Source of the DNA: Actinomycetes bacterium
GTDB lineage: Bacteria; Actinomycetota; Coriobacteriia; Anaerosomatales; JAGXFU01
Length of the DNA stretch: 33,228 nt
Direction: 5' to 3'
NCBI GenBank assembly: GCA_024637115.1
Contig: JAGXFU010000001.1
Coordinates: 1-33,228, forward strand
Part shown: piece after piece, positions 15,325 to 24,817 of the stretch
How the letters are laid out: every line of letters begins with the position of its first letter
Position numbering within the stretch: the stretch's first letter is position 1
Made by a program: the position numbers and the translations under genes
Notes under the pieces: generated by a model
Told to the model about the DNA's origin: nothing
The model's database searches: none
Seen by the model: the letters and a program-made list of their open reading frames with translations, nothing else

Positions 15325-16871
15325 TCGAGGGCGTTATCCGCATCTTCACGAGCGCCGCGTATGGCATAGATGATCTGGCCGTCACGTTCGGGTTGCTCTT
15401 TGCGGTTATCTGGGGGTTGTCGGCAATCTATGCGTGGGTGACCCTGCCTGGACGGGACCGTGCACGGTTCTTTGGCTATTACCTGCCTGCGGCCGCGGGA
15501 GGGATACTCGTTGCTTTCGCTGCCGATGCCGTCTCGTTCTATTTCTGCTTCGCGCTTATGGCGTTGCCCGCCTGGGGGTTGGTCGCCTGGCGCTCCGACA
15601 CCAAAGGGCGGCGGGCCGGGATTCTCTACCTCATCGCCACCGTCATCGGCGAGGCGTTGCTGTTGGCGGCGCTTATGGTGCTGGCTGCCGAGGCGGGCAG
15701 CATCTCGCTGGACGCGTTGCGCTCGGCGATGCTCACGTCGCCCAGTGGCACGCTCGCCTTCGCGCTCATTATCGGAGCGTTCGGGCTCAAGTTGGGCGTC
15801 ATCGGCGCGAGCGGGTTTCTGCCGCTCACATACGGCTACGCGCCGGGGGGCGCGGCCGCCGCGTTGGCCGGAGCCACGGTCAAGGTAGGGGTCCTCGGAC
15901 TGCTGCGATTGCTGCCACTCGGCGAGGTCACCGCGCCCGAGTGGTCCACGGTAGTTGTCGGCCTCGGACTGGCAACTGCGTTCGGCGCGGCGCTTCTGGG
16001 CGTCTTCACCACGACGCCGCGCGCAGTTCTGGGTTACTCGAGTGCGAGTCAGATGGGACTTGTGCTGATCGCTGTCGGAGTGGGTCTGGCCGAGCCGGCT
16101 GCCGCCGCGCCTGCCGTGGCCGCTGCCGTGGCCTATTCGCTGCATCACGGACTGGCGAAGGCGACCCTCTTTATGGGTGAGGACGTCGTGCGGGCGGCCC
16201 CCGGACGGGTGCGGGGGATTGCGCTGGGCGCGCTCGTGCTGCCGGCTGCATCGCTGGTCGGACTACCGTTCACCAGCGGGTTCGCGGCCAAGTACGCGCT
16301 CAAAGACGCCGTGCATGCGTCCACGACCAATGCCGCCCATCTCGCTGAGACGCTGCTTCCCTGGGCAGCCGTTGGCACAGCGCTGCTCATGTTGCGCTTC
16401 TTTCAGCTTGCCGTGAGTGGGGCAAGCTCTGCCGAGGAAGTACCCGGAGCTGCCAGGGTCGTCTACGCCACCATGGTGCTGCTCGTGGCGGGTGCCGTGT
16501 GGGTCTGGCCGGCGAAATGGGTGGCATCTGCGGCCGAGGCGCTCACCCACGTCTCGTCTCTGTGGGCCTCGACCTGGCCCGGTCTCGTGGCGTTGGCGCT
16601 CGCCGCCGCAGCCTGGCGGCTGACCCGGAGCCGAAACGCCGGCGCGCTGAGCCTCGTAGTCCCAGGCGACATCTGGGTTTTGGCGTGGAATGCTGTCCCT
16701 GCTCTGCGCGCACGCATGGTCGTCTCCGAGAAACCGCGTCGACGCATCGCGCTGAACTGGTCGGGTATGAAGCGTGTGCTCATGGATGCTGATGCGACGC
16801 TCACGGTCTGGTCGATAGCGGCGGGCGTGTTCGTTCTACTCGCCGCGGTTCTTGTCTGGGTCGCGACCTGA
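15321..16871 (+). CDS. Third, divergent ND2/4/5-like antiporter subunit
   Basis: 516 residues with about 14 helices. The fold and spacing match the two preceding subunits (GYSSASQMGLVLIAVG, SLHHGLAKATLFMGE, PFTSGFAAKYALKDAV), but the TM5 glutamate is replaced: DAVSFYFCFALMAL aligns with DVFNVYVCLELVGL of subunit D, so Glu becomes Ala78. The PLHxWLP element of TM7 reads GASGFLP. The Lys residues of TM7, TM8 and TM12 remain. I infer a role as a structural or one-way proton module rather than a full antiporter. GTG 15321 overlaps the previous stop; an in-frame GTG at 15312 is an alternative. It is the last gene of the operon. Confidence 0.85.
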   Translation: MIEGVIRIFTSAAYGIDDLAVTFGLLFAVIWGLSAIYAWVTLPGRDRARFFGYYLPAAAGGILVAFAADAVSFYFCFALMALPAWGLVAWRSDTKGRRAGILYLIATVIGEALLLAALMVLAAEAGSISLDALRSAMLTSPSGTLAFALIIGAFGLKLGVIGASGFLPLTYGYAPGGAAAALAGATVKVGVLGLLRLLPLGEVTAPEWSTVVVGLGLATAFGAALLGVFTTTPRAVLGYSSASQMGLVLIAVGVGLAEPAAAAPAVAAAVAYSLHHGLAKATLFMGEDVVRAAPGRVRGIALGALVLPAASLVGLPFTSGFAAKYALKDAVHASTTNAAHLAETLLPWAAVGTALLMLRFFQLAVSGASSAEEVPGAARVVYATMVLLVAGAVWVWPAKWVASAAEALTHVSSLWASTWPGLVALALAAAAWRLTRSRNAGALSLVVPGDIWVLAWNAVPALRARMVVSEKPRRRIALNWSGMKRVLMDADATLTVWSIAAGVFVLLAAVLVWVAT

Positions 16872-17000
16872 GATCTGTTTGGTCGATGGGTGAGCCGCAG
16901 GCAGTGCAGAGAATCAGAGAGTACCGCAGTGATGAGCGTCCGCAAGGAGTACAGTGTGGCGGAGCGCGACAGGTGAAGTGAAAGGTGAGTGGAGCATCGC

Positions 17001-17612
17001 ATGACGGATTTCCTGAGATCAACAGCACTGCTTCTCGTGCTGTTGAACCCGTTCCTCGTGATCGTATATCTGATCGACGTGCTCGAGAAGCTCGATCGCA
17101 GGGATTTCACGAAGGTGTTGATTAGAGCGGGGCTCATCTCGACCGGTGTGTTCTGGGCTTTTGCGCTCCTCGGTGACGCGATCTTTTCAAGTCTCGTTCA
17201 AGCTGAGTTCGCCTCATTCCAGATCTTTGGCGGAGTCGTTTTCCTGCTTATCGGTTTGCAATTCGTCTTTCGCGGACCGACCGCCATCGAGATCCTGCGT
17301 GGTGAGTCAGCCCACGTTGCCGGTGCTATCGCGATGCCCGTCTTGATCGGGCCGGGGACGATCAGCGCGAGCGTGATCATTGGCGAGCGGCTCGATCCCC
17401 TTCCAGCGATGGCCGCGGTGGCCTTGTCTCTCATCATCTCGATCGTGATCATGATCGGGCTGAAGGCCGGCCACGACTGGGTGCGTCCCCGTCGTGAGCC
17501 GCTGGTTCAGCGTTACATCGAGATAGGTGGACGTATCACTGCGCTGTTCGCCGGGACCGTGGCGGTCGAGATGATAATGACCGGCATTCAATCCTGGGCC
17601 GAGAAGCTGTAG
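17001..17612 (+). CDS. MarC-family (UPF0056) integral membrane protein
   Basis: 203 residues with six helices. LLLVLLNPFLVIVYLIDVLE is the MarC N-terminal pattern (NP near the first helix), FQIFGGVVFLLIGLQFVF matches helix 3, and AIAMPVLIGPGTISASVIIG is the P-x-L-x-GPG motif. The function of the family is not established; it was once linked to antibiotic resistance. ATG 17001 is preferred over GTG 16989, although the SD (GGTGAG) is at a long distance for it. It lies 129 bases beyond the antiporter operon; that gap holds no gene I can see. Confidence 0.88.
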   Translation: MTDFLRSTALLLVLLNPFLVIVYLIDVLEKLDRRDFTKVLIRAGLISTGVFWAFALLGDAIFSSLVQAEFASFQIFGGVVFLLIGLQFVFRGPTAIEILRGESAHVAGAIAMPVLIGPGTISASVIIGERLDPLPAMAAVALSLIISIVIMIGLKAGHDWVRPRREPLVQRYIEIGGRITALFAGTVAVEMIMTGIQSWAEKL

Positions 17613-17633
17613 ATAGGTGCGTCGGCGATTGCG

Positions 17634-17747
17634 ATGACATCGCGGAGGAGATCGACCACCACCTTCATGGGCGCGCTGCTCGATCGGCAGGAGATCGAGT
17701 TCTACGTCCAGGACCACTCCGGCTGGTGGGTGCGTACGGGGCGCTAG
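17634..17747 (+). CDS. Possible 37-residue ORF or gene remnant
   Basis: An ATG-initiated ORF of 37 codons whose second half (GALLDRQEIEFYVQDHSGWW) reads like real protein. No clear SD and no family are recognised. It may be the end of a decayed gene between the MarC and cytochrome genes rather than a functional peptide. Confidence 0.2.
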   Translation: MTSRRRSTTTFMGALLDRQEIEFYVQDHSGWWVRTGR

Positions 17748-17875
17748 GCGAGAGTCGCGACCTGTCATCCGGCTTCGCATCTCCATTTTCGGTTGTGTTA
17801 ATTATGCGCTAAGCTTTGTGAACATTACTGACGGAATAGCGTTCCATCGGCTGGAGCGTCGACTGCCGGGTGTAT

Positions 17876-20800
17876 ATGGTCAAGCGATTGTCGGTACAGG
17901 GGACGTGCAATCTGCTCCGGCGCAGGCTTCTGAGTCTTGCGCTGTTGTGCGCGTGCATCTTCCTGGTCATCACGGCGGCGGCATCCGCGTCCGAGAACCC
18001 GCACGGTGGATACAGCGTACTCACGTCTCGCTGCATGCTCTGCCACGATCTGCACGAGAGCGGCGCTGACGTTTTGCTCGCGGGTGATTCAGTGGTCGGC
18101 CTGTGCTATCTGTGCCATGACGGCACGGGCAGCGAGTACGATATCCGTTCGAGCTTCGAGAGCTCTGACACGGGCGCCTCCCGTCATCCCGTGCCAGAAC
18201 AGCTCGTGTGTGTCGACTGCCACACGCCACACGAAGGTCATGCCGAGGGCAACGACATGTCGATCGCCGGCGGCGAGGCCGGTGTGACGGCGGGGGTCGA
18301 CGTATGCGGCGCGTGTCACGGGCCTGCGTCCAGTTTGTCCGGCGGAGACCTCGTGACTCCGATCGAGAGTTCGCCACACGACATTGCGATCGTCTCCGAC
18401 AGTGCGGTCGGAATCACATGCAAAGGCTGCCACGAAGTGCACGGGTCGGCGAACGAAACGCTGCTGCGCACGAGCGTGACACGAGTCGACAGCTCGACGG
18501 CGAACGTGACGGACGACCGGACGCTATGTCTCGGCTGTCATCGTGACGCCTCGCTGGCATACCCGGGCTCGAACGTCGCCTCGGTCGCGCCGCACTCCCT
18601 GGTGACCTCATCCACGAAAGCTGCGACCGTCTATCCGGGGACGGACGCAGATCCCGCCGCCTGTGTGAACTGCCACGAACCCCACGGTACTCCTGGGCAG
18701 CCGGACTATCTGCGGGCATCGAAGGACGATCTCTGCTACGAGTGCCACGATGCACCGGGTGTCACACGACCCGCCGGGTATTCGTATGCCGGACAGAGTG
18801 CCATAGGTTCCTCGGCCCACTCGACTATCGAGACGGGGCTGGCGGCATCAGCGATCTCGTATGACAGTGGCGAGTTCCAGGCCTGGGAAAGCGCCTCCGA
18901 GCCGACTCCTTCCAATCCGGGGACGGCGCTTCTCGAATCGAGGCTCGAAGGAATCCGCGCCATCGACGGCGCGTATCTTTCGACACGGATCGCGACCGCG
19001 ACCGGCGCCTACGACTACCAGACGTATCGCTTCGTTGCAGCGGGTGGCGGCGAAGACGTGCGCGACATGACGCTTCGCTGGAAGGGCTATGGCGAGGAGG
19101 TGGCCGGCAATCCGGTCACGCTGTCCGTGTGGGACTGGACTGCCATGAGCGGGGCAGGCGCGTGGGAGCAGATCGCGTCGCAGCAGATGGCGAGCGACAC
19201 CACGCTCGAGCTGACCCTCGATGGTTCACGGCACATCAACGCCAACGACGAAGTGTTCGTGATGGCGAGGGCGCGTAACCAAAACGACGCAGACATCACG
19301 TCCGGCCCGACGCTCACGCGGCTTTCGGCCTCTTCCATCCGTGTCTACTGGACAACAAGCGGACTCACCGACGGGTGGGTCGAGTACGGGACGACACCGG
19401 CATACGGATCGATTGCCGGGTCGGCCACGAGGTCGACCGGGCATAGCGTCACCTTGTCTGGTCTACTCCCCGGCGTGTATCACTACCGGATAACCTCCGA
19501 GAGCCAAGACGGGGAGGCGGTGGCCACGCCAGATGCCCGCTTCGGAATGCCTTCGGTGACCACGACGCCGGTGCCCGACTATCCCGGCGCAACCTCGGCG
19601 AATATCAGCTTCCAGTGGACGACGCCGGTGGCGAGCCGAGCGCCGTTCGACTACCGGGTCAGGGTACAGCGGTGGAACTGGTCCACCTGGTCTTACGAGC
19701 CCTACCACACGAGCGCGTGGCTCACGGATGTGAACTCATACGCGTCCACCCTTCCCGGCGGCCATTGGTACCAGTGGACGGTGGACGCGCGGGACTTCGA
19801 AGGCGTGTCGTACGGGTACCCGGCGTACGACGAGTTCGAGGTGGGTAACGGCGGCACCGGCTCCTGTCCCATGCTGTTCACCAACACCGTCGACGGCATG
19901 CGGATGGAGTCCGACCTCCTCGGCGCAGGCAAGCTCGGACTCGAGACCAAGAACGGTCTCGTGCCGCCCGAGCCACAAGAGGTCTACATTCTGCAACATG
20001 AGCCGGCCAACATCGACGGTGCCTGGGACCTGAGGTTCGTCGAGGAGCGCTACGAGGCGGACTATCTCGACAGGGCGAGCCTGTACGTGGTGGACCTCCC
20101 TGAGGATGTCGAGCTCTACGCCGAGAAGCCTCAGGCCGATGGCGCGTGGAGCGGCGCGGTGGAACCCGCTCTCCACACCGTTTCGGCCGACGCCGCCACG
20201 CCGCAAGGCATCGTGCACGTGCAGACCGGGCGCGATGTGACCGAGCTCGTCTCGGCAAATGACGAAGATCACCTGGTTCTCAACGACGACCGCAATGTGG
20301 ACTTCCGGTATCAGACGCTCGAGTTCGACCTGGGAGACGTTCGCGACGCTCCGCAGGTGAAGGTCGTCATGGATGCGATGAGCGTGTTTCCCGACACCTC
20401 GGAGGGGGCGGCACGCTCTTCGACGTTCGGGCCACGCACCAAACTCGAGGTCCAGGACGCCGAAGGCAGCTGGGTAGCGGTCCCGGGTTCGACGGTGGTG
20501 TTGCCGAAGCCGCCGGAGTTCAGTCGCCCGTACGTGTTCGACATCAGCGACATCTGGGTGAGCGACAGCCGCAAGGTCCGCTTCACGTTCCTGTTCAAGA
20601 CCTACGTCGACTGGATCGCCGTCGACACCACGCAGGACATACCGATCGACCTGAAGCGTGCACCCCTGCTCTCGGCCGAACTGCGGGAGCGCGGCATGGA
20701 CCCGCGGACCAACGATGAGGAGATCTTCGGCTACGTGTACGGAGAGCCGACGGGTGTCAGCCGCTACTTCTCCGGGGCCCACACGAAGTTCGGCGACGTC

Positions 20801-23800
20801 GCGCCGCTACTCGAAGACACCGATGACCGCTTCGTGATCTTCGGTGGCGGCGACGAGCTGGCTATGCGCTTCGAAACGCTTGCCGAGCCCACGGCGGGCA
20901 CGCGGCGTCACTGGGTCCTCGATGCTGTCGGCTACTACAAGAACGCGAAGATCGAACCACCGTTCACAGTGGAGCCGCTTCCGTTCGCAGCCATGAACAC
21001 CTACCCGTACCCCGAGGACGAAGCCTACCCGAGCGACGAGACACACACCGCATACCTCGACGAGTGGAACACGCGGGTCTACGGAGAGTCGCACGGGATG
21101 CTCGGCGGGAACGACCCGGCAGCTGTCTCCGTAGCGGGGGTCGCTCCGGACGAGCACGAAACGACGGGTTGGCTGGCGAGGGTCTGGGACGCTGTCCGCT
21201 CGTTCTTCGGCGTGGATACGCCCGAAGGACAGCGAGATGCGCGCGCGGCAGGGGAGCCCGAGCCGCCGCACCGCTCTCTCAACACCGACTTCGTCGGATT
21301 GCAGGTTGCGTTCGTGGGTGAGGCCGCCGGCGGTACATGCATCTCGTGCCACGCTGTCCACGGACAGGTGCTCAACGGGACGATGAGCGAGTCATTGCTG
21401 TGGACTGCCGAGGACCGCCTGTGCTCGGGAGCGGGCGTAGGCTGCCACGCCGACGCCGCCAACTCCGTGTCCGGCCGCGACATCGAAGCCGAATTCTCGG
21501 CGAGCACGGATCCGCGGGCGCACCACGACGTCGACACGGCACAGCAGATCACAACCGGCGCTCGCATCACATGCTCCAATTGCCACAACCCGCATGTTGC
21601 GACGGCGGTAGAACAGATCGTCGATCCCGATGATGTCGGGACTCCAGTGCCTGCGACGTTCGGGCCGTACCTGAACGAATCCCGCTACATCTACCTGGCG
21701 GTCGGGGCCGAGCACGACGCCATACCGCCTGTCATATCGAACCGGCAGACCGACATCTACACGGTGGGCTGGACACAGCCGGTGATCCGCTGGACCACCA
21801 ACGAGGGGGCGACGTCGTGGGTGGACTACGGCACCACTGCCGCGTATGAACTCGGAACCGTCGGCTCCGGCGCCTACACGACCTCCCACGCCGTCACGAT
21901 GCCGGCGCTCACGCCCGGAGTCACGTACTACTTGAGGATCCGGACCGCCGACGCTCCCGGCAACGAAACGCTGTCGACCTTGATCTACATGCCCGTCGAG
22001 CCTCCACCCGCCCCCGCGGTCGTCCCAGAGGACGACATCATCACCACGGCGGGCACCGTAAGCCCGACGCTGCAATGGAATTCGGTGACGGCGCCCGACG
22101 GCGACCCGGTGGAGTACTACGCCGAGCTCTGGCTGCAGGGCGGCAGTATGCTGGCGAATTCGGGCTGGATCCCTGGTACCAGCTGGACCACGCCGGCGTT
22201 GAACGCATGGGACAACCCGACCTACACGTGGCACGTGCGGGCGCGTGATGCGAGTCATACGGTGGCTATGTCGCCGTGGTCTGCTGCTGACTCGTTCTAC
22301 ATCGACGGACCAGTGTATTCGTGCCCCGATCTGTACACCTGGAATGGCACGGCGTTCGATTACGTGACCGATGTCATGGGGCTGGGTGGCATGGCGATCC
22401 CGAAGGGCCAGGACGTCTACGTCAATCCCGAGCCGGTCGAGGACACGATTATCCCGCTCGGGATGCTTGCTGCCCGAGATGGATCGCTCGACATACGCCT
22501 GACAGACGAGAAGCCCGAGATCGAGTACATCGACGAGATCGAGCTCGTCGCGGTCGATCACCCGGTCGGCACGCGCCTGCTCATCAACGATCTCAGTTGG
22601 AACTCGTTCGATGGAGGACGAGAGCCGACGGAGTTCTTCACGATTAAGGACCCGCAGCCTGTCCAGGTGACGTATGAACGGCTGCCCGTGTTTGGCACGC
22701 AGGCCATTCCGCCGACCGACGTCTCTGAACAGCTTGCCGTCGAGGGCGATGCATTGCTCGCGCACAGTGGCCTGCAAGACGACAACATCTGGACCTTTGA
22801 CCTCGGACGGCTAGACGACCCCGACAAGGTCAAGCTCGTCGTGTCGGGCTGGGTCGAGTACGCGAACAAGCGCGAGAAGGATGAATGGGTCGCCAGCGGA
22901 AAGCGCTCGCCGGCAAGCTTCATCGAGGTGCAGGACGCCGAAGGCAACTGGATCGACGTCGGCGAGGCCCCGCACATACCCGGCTATCCGAAGACGGTCG
23001 TCTACGACCTTACCGATGCGTTCCCGCCTGACGTCACGGACTACAAGGTGCGCATGCGTATCTACATGCGTATGCACCTCGACTATGCGGCCGTCGACAC
23101 GACTGTCGATGAGGCAGTCGTGTCGACCGCGCTTACCCCACGTTCCGCCGAACTCGGCTTCAAAGGGGTCTCGGACTACACGCAGGAGCCGTATCCCACA
23201 TACGACTACTACGATGTGGTCAACCCGACCCCGACCTCGCGCACGGGTTCGTTCACGCGCTACGGTGATGTGAGAGAGCTGCTGCTCGATGCCGACGACC
23301 GGTTCGTGATCATGGATACCGGGGACGACCTTGCGGTTTCGTTCAACGAGCCAGCACCGCCTGCGGCAGGTATGACGCGGACCTACATGATCCACACCGA
23401 CGGCTATCACAACTCACGGACGGGCATGGTCGAGCCGCTGCCGTTCCACGGCATGTCGGGTTATCCGTACGGTCCGGACGAGCGCTATCCGGACGACGAG
23501 TTCCATACGGACTATCTCGAGGAGTGGAACACGCGGCACAAGACGCCAGAGGTCTCCGTGGATTCGGCCGAAGAGTCGGCTCAGGGAATGGAGACCGTCG
23601 AAGCCGCGGGGAGCAGCCTTCTGACTCGAATCGGCCGATTCCTCGGCGCCTTGTGGACCGACATCGTGGACGGATCGGTCGGCGATGGGGAACAGCAGCG
23701 TGTCGCCTACGGGCTGCGGGACGGGAGCACGCTGAGCACGCCGTATCCGATGCGGCGTGCCACTCTCGCGCGCCGCGCCACGCAACCGGCCGAAGCGCCC

Positions 23801-24817
23801 GAGTTGGCCGAGCACTACTCGCTCAACACCGACATGCTGCGGGTGAGTGGCGACAGCACGGGAGCGGGGCTGCAGACGTACGCTCCGGTTGCCGGATGGA
23901 CATCGGTCGGCACGTCGAACCCGCCGCCGATATCCGCACCGGGGACCGCTACCGTCGTGGGAAATCTGACTGCAGCTTCTTCGGCGGACGGCACCTATTG
24001 GATGACGGATGATGCCGCGACCGACACGGCGTGGAACTGGCAGGTCGTGCGCATCGAGATACCCGAGAGCGAAGTGGGTCGCCTGGAGACACTGCGGTTC
24101 GAGTGGCGCGGCTACGGCGAGCCGACGACCGGCTACGGACTCAAGTTCGCCGTGTGGGACTTCTCGACAGAAGCCTGGACGACCATCAAGAGCGCAACCG
24201 CGGTCGGATCGCCGGTGACCTACATGGACATGCAGACGGCGGTGCCCAACTGGTACTGTCTGCGCTGCCACGATGGATCACCACCGCCAGGCGTGATCGT
24301 TCCTCCCGGCGTGAGCAACATCGGCGCTTACTGGGGCGTGGGCACAACCTCCGACGGGCATGGGCCCAGGGCGGGAAGCGGGACGGGCGGACTCAAGCAG
24401 GGACTGGCGCGCGGGATGGACGAGATCCCGTGCGTTTCGTGCCACGAATCGCACGGGAACCAGAACCTCTTCCACATATCGACGGCGACCAACGGGACGA
24501 GCGGCATCTCTGTGACGAACGGAAACTCGGTGAAGACGCTGTGTTCGGCGTGTCACGTTGGTACTGCGGCCGACTGGCACTCCGAATGCGATTGGTGTCA
24601 CAGCCAGCCGAGCCACGGCGTCGAGTTCATTAACTCCCCCGAGGTGGCCAACGGCTATCCGTACCCGAACGATGCCAGCAACTGCCTGCTGTGTCACAAC
24701 CACGGCAGCAGATCGTCGGTCGGCAGCGACGGCGGACGCGGCGTGCGCGACGTTGATCAGGCGGCTGCGGCCGGCGGGGACTGTCACCCATGTCACAACT
24801 ACCGCACCACGTTCTAG
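17876..24817 (+). CDS. Giant exported multiheme c-type cytochrome with fibronectin-like and duplicated non-heme modules
   Basis: 2313 residues. A signal peptide (RRRLLSLALLCACIFLVITA, cleavage near ASA-SE) sends it out of the cytoplasm. Sixteen CxxCH heme sites fall in three clusters: eight at about 53-291 (CMLCH, CYLCH, CVDCH and so on), two at 1155-1237 plus a CX6CH site (C1183 to H1191), and six at 2128-2307. Many are paired as in doubled-CXXCH domains. Between clusters lie four fibronectin III-like domains (about 475-660 and 1285-1480), two homologous modules of about 400 residues (664-1070 and 1483-1887, each opening with CPxL), and a short beta domain repeated at about 380-440 and 2050-2120. 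No C-terminal anchor is visible. ATG 17876 is preferred to GTG 17870; the SD is poor. I infer a surface or secreted electron-transfer protein. Confidence 0.9.
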   Translation: MVKRLSVQGTCNLLRRRLLSLALLCACIFLVITAAASASENPHGGYSVLTSRCMLCHDLHESGADVLLAGDSVVGLCYLCHDGTGSEYDIRSSFESSDTGASRHPVPEQLVCVDCHTPHEGHAEGNDMSIAGGEAGVTAGVDVCGACHGPASSLSGGDLVTPIESSPHDIAIVSDSAVGITCKGCHEVHGSANETLLRTSVTRVDSSTANVTDDRTLCLGCHRDASLAYPGSNVASVAPHSLVTSSTKAATVYPGTDADPAACVNCHEPHGTPGQPDYLRASKDDLCYECHDAPGVTRPAGYSYAGQSAIGSSAHSTIETGLAASAISYDSGEFQAWESASEPTPSNPGTALLESRLEGIRAIDGAYLSTRIATATGAYDYQTYRFVAAGGGEDVRDMTLRWKGYGEEVAGNPVTLSVWDWTAMSGAGAWEQIASQQMASDTTLELTLDGSRHINANDEVFVMARARNQNDADITSGPTLTRLSASSIRVYWTTSGLTDGWVEYGTTPAYGSIAGSATRSTGHSVTLSGLLPGVYHYRITSESQDGEAVATPDARFGMPSVTTTPVPDYPGATSANISFQWTTPVASRAPFDYRVRVQRWNWSTWSYEPYHTSAWLTDVNSYASTLPGGHWYQWTVDARDFEGVSYGYPAYDEFEVGNGGTGSCPMLFTNTVDGMRMESDLLGAGKLGLETKNGLVPPEPQEVYILQHEPANIDGAWDLRFVEERYEADYLDRASLYVVDLPEDVELYAEKPQADGAWSGAVEPALHTVSADAATPQGIVHVQTGRDVTELVSANDEDHLVLNDDRNVDFRYQTLEFDLGDVRDAPQVKVVMDAMSVFPDTSEGAARSSTFGPRTKLEVQDAEGSWVAVPGSTVVLPKPPEFSRPYVFDISDIWVSDSRKVRFTFLFKTYVDWIAVDTTQDIPIDLKRAPLLSAELRERGMDPRTNDEEIFGYVYGEPTGVSRYFSGAHTKFGDVAPLLEDTDDRFVIFGGGDELAMRFETLAEPTAGTRRHWVLDAVGYYKNAKIEPPFTVEPLPFAAMNTYPYPEDEAYPSDETHTAYLDEWNTRVYGESHGMLGGNDPAAVSVAGVAPDEHETTGWLARVWDAVRSFFGVDTPEGQRDARAAGEPEPPHRSLNTDFVGLQVAFVGEAAGGTCISCHAVHGQVLNGTMSESLLWTAEDRLCSGAGVGCHADAANSVSGRDIEAEFSASTDPRAHHDVDTAQQITTGARITCSNCHNPHVATAVEQIVDPDDVGTPVPATFGPYLNESRYIYLAVGAEHDAIPPVISNRQTDIYTVGWTQPVIRWTTNEGATSWVDYGTTAAYELGTVGSGAYTTSHAVTMPALTPGVTYYLRIRTADAPGNETLSTLIYMPVEPPPAPAVVPEDDIITTAGTVSPTLQWNSVTAPDGDPVEYYAELWLQGGSMLANSGWIPGTSWTTPALNAWDNPTYTWHVRARDASHTVAMSPWSAADSFYIDGPVYSCPDLYTWNGTAFDYVTDVMGLGGMAIPKGQDVYVNPEPVEDTIIPLGMLAARDGSLDIRLTDEKPEIEYIDEIELVAVDHPVGTRLLINDLSWNSFDGGREPTEFFTIKDPQPVQVTYERLPVFGTQAIPPTDVSEQLAVEGDALLAHSGLQDDNIWTFDLGRLDDPDKVKLVVSGWVEYANKREKDEWVASGKRSPASFIEVQDAEGNWIDVGEAPHIPGYPKTVVYDLTDAFPPDVTDYKVRMRIYMRMHLDYAAVDTTVDEAVVSTALTPRSAELGFKGVSDYTQEPYPTYDYYDVVNPTPTSRTGSFTRYGDVRELLLDADDRFVIMDTGDDLAVSFNEPAPPAAGMTRTYMIHTDGYHNSRTGMVEPLPFHGMSGYPYGPDERYPDDEFHTDYLEEWNTRHKTPEVSVDSAEESAQGMETVEAAGSSLLTRIGRFLGALWTDIVDGSVGDGEQQRVAYGLRDGSTLSTPYPMRRATLARRATQPAEAPELAEHYSLNTDMLRVSGDSTGAGLQTYAPVAGWTSVGTSNPPPISAPGTATVVGNLTAASSADGTYWMTDDAATDTAWNWQVVRIEIPESEVGRLETLRFEWRGYGEPTTGYGLKFAVWDFSTEAWTTIKSATAVGSPVTYMDMQTAVPNWYCLRCHDGSPPPGVIVPPGVSNIGAYWGVGTTSDGHGPRAGSGTGGLKQGLARGMDEIPCVSCHESHGNQNLFHISTATNGTSGISVTNGNSVKTLCSACHVGTAADWHSECDWCHSQPSHGVEFINSPEVANGYPYPNDASNCLLCHNHGSRSSVGSDGGRGVRDVDQAAAAGGDCHPCHNYRTTF

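Noticed and set aside
13258..16148. Minus-strand ORFs of 329 and 359 codons opposite the antiporter genes
   Set aside because: Low-complexity Arg/Gly/Gln composition with no recognisable domain. The opposite strand encodes conserved membrane subunits.
17790..17830. AT-rich TTGTGTTAATTATG stretch as the cytochrome promoter
   Set aside because: It stands out in composition, but no -35/-10 pair has acceptable spacing, so I did not list it.
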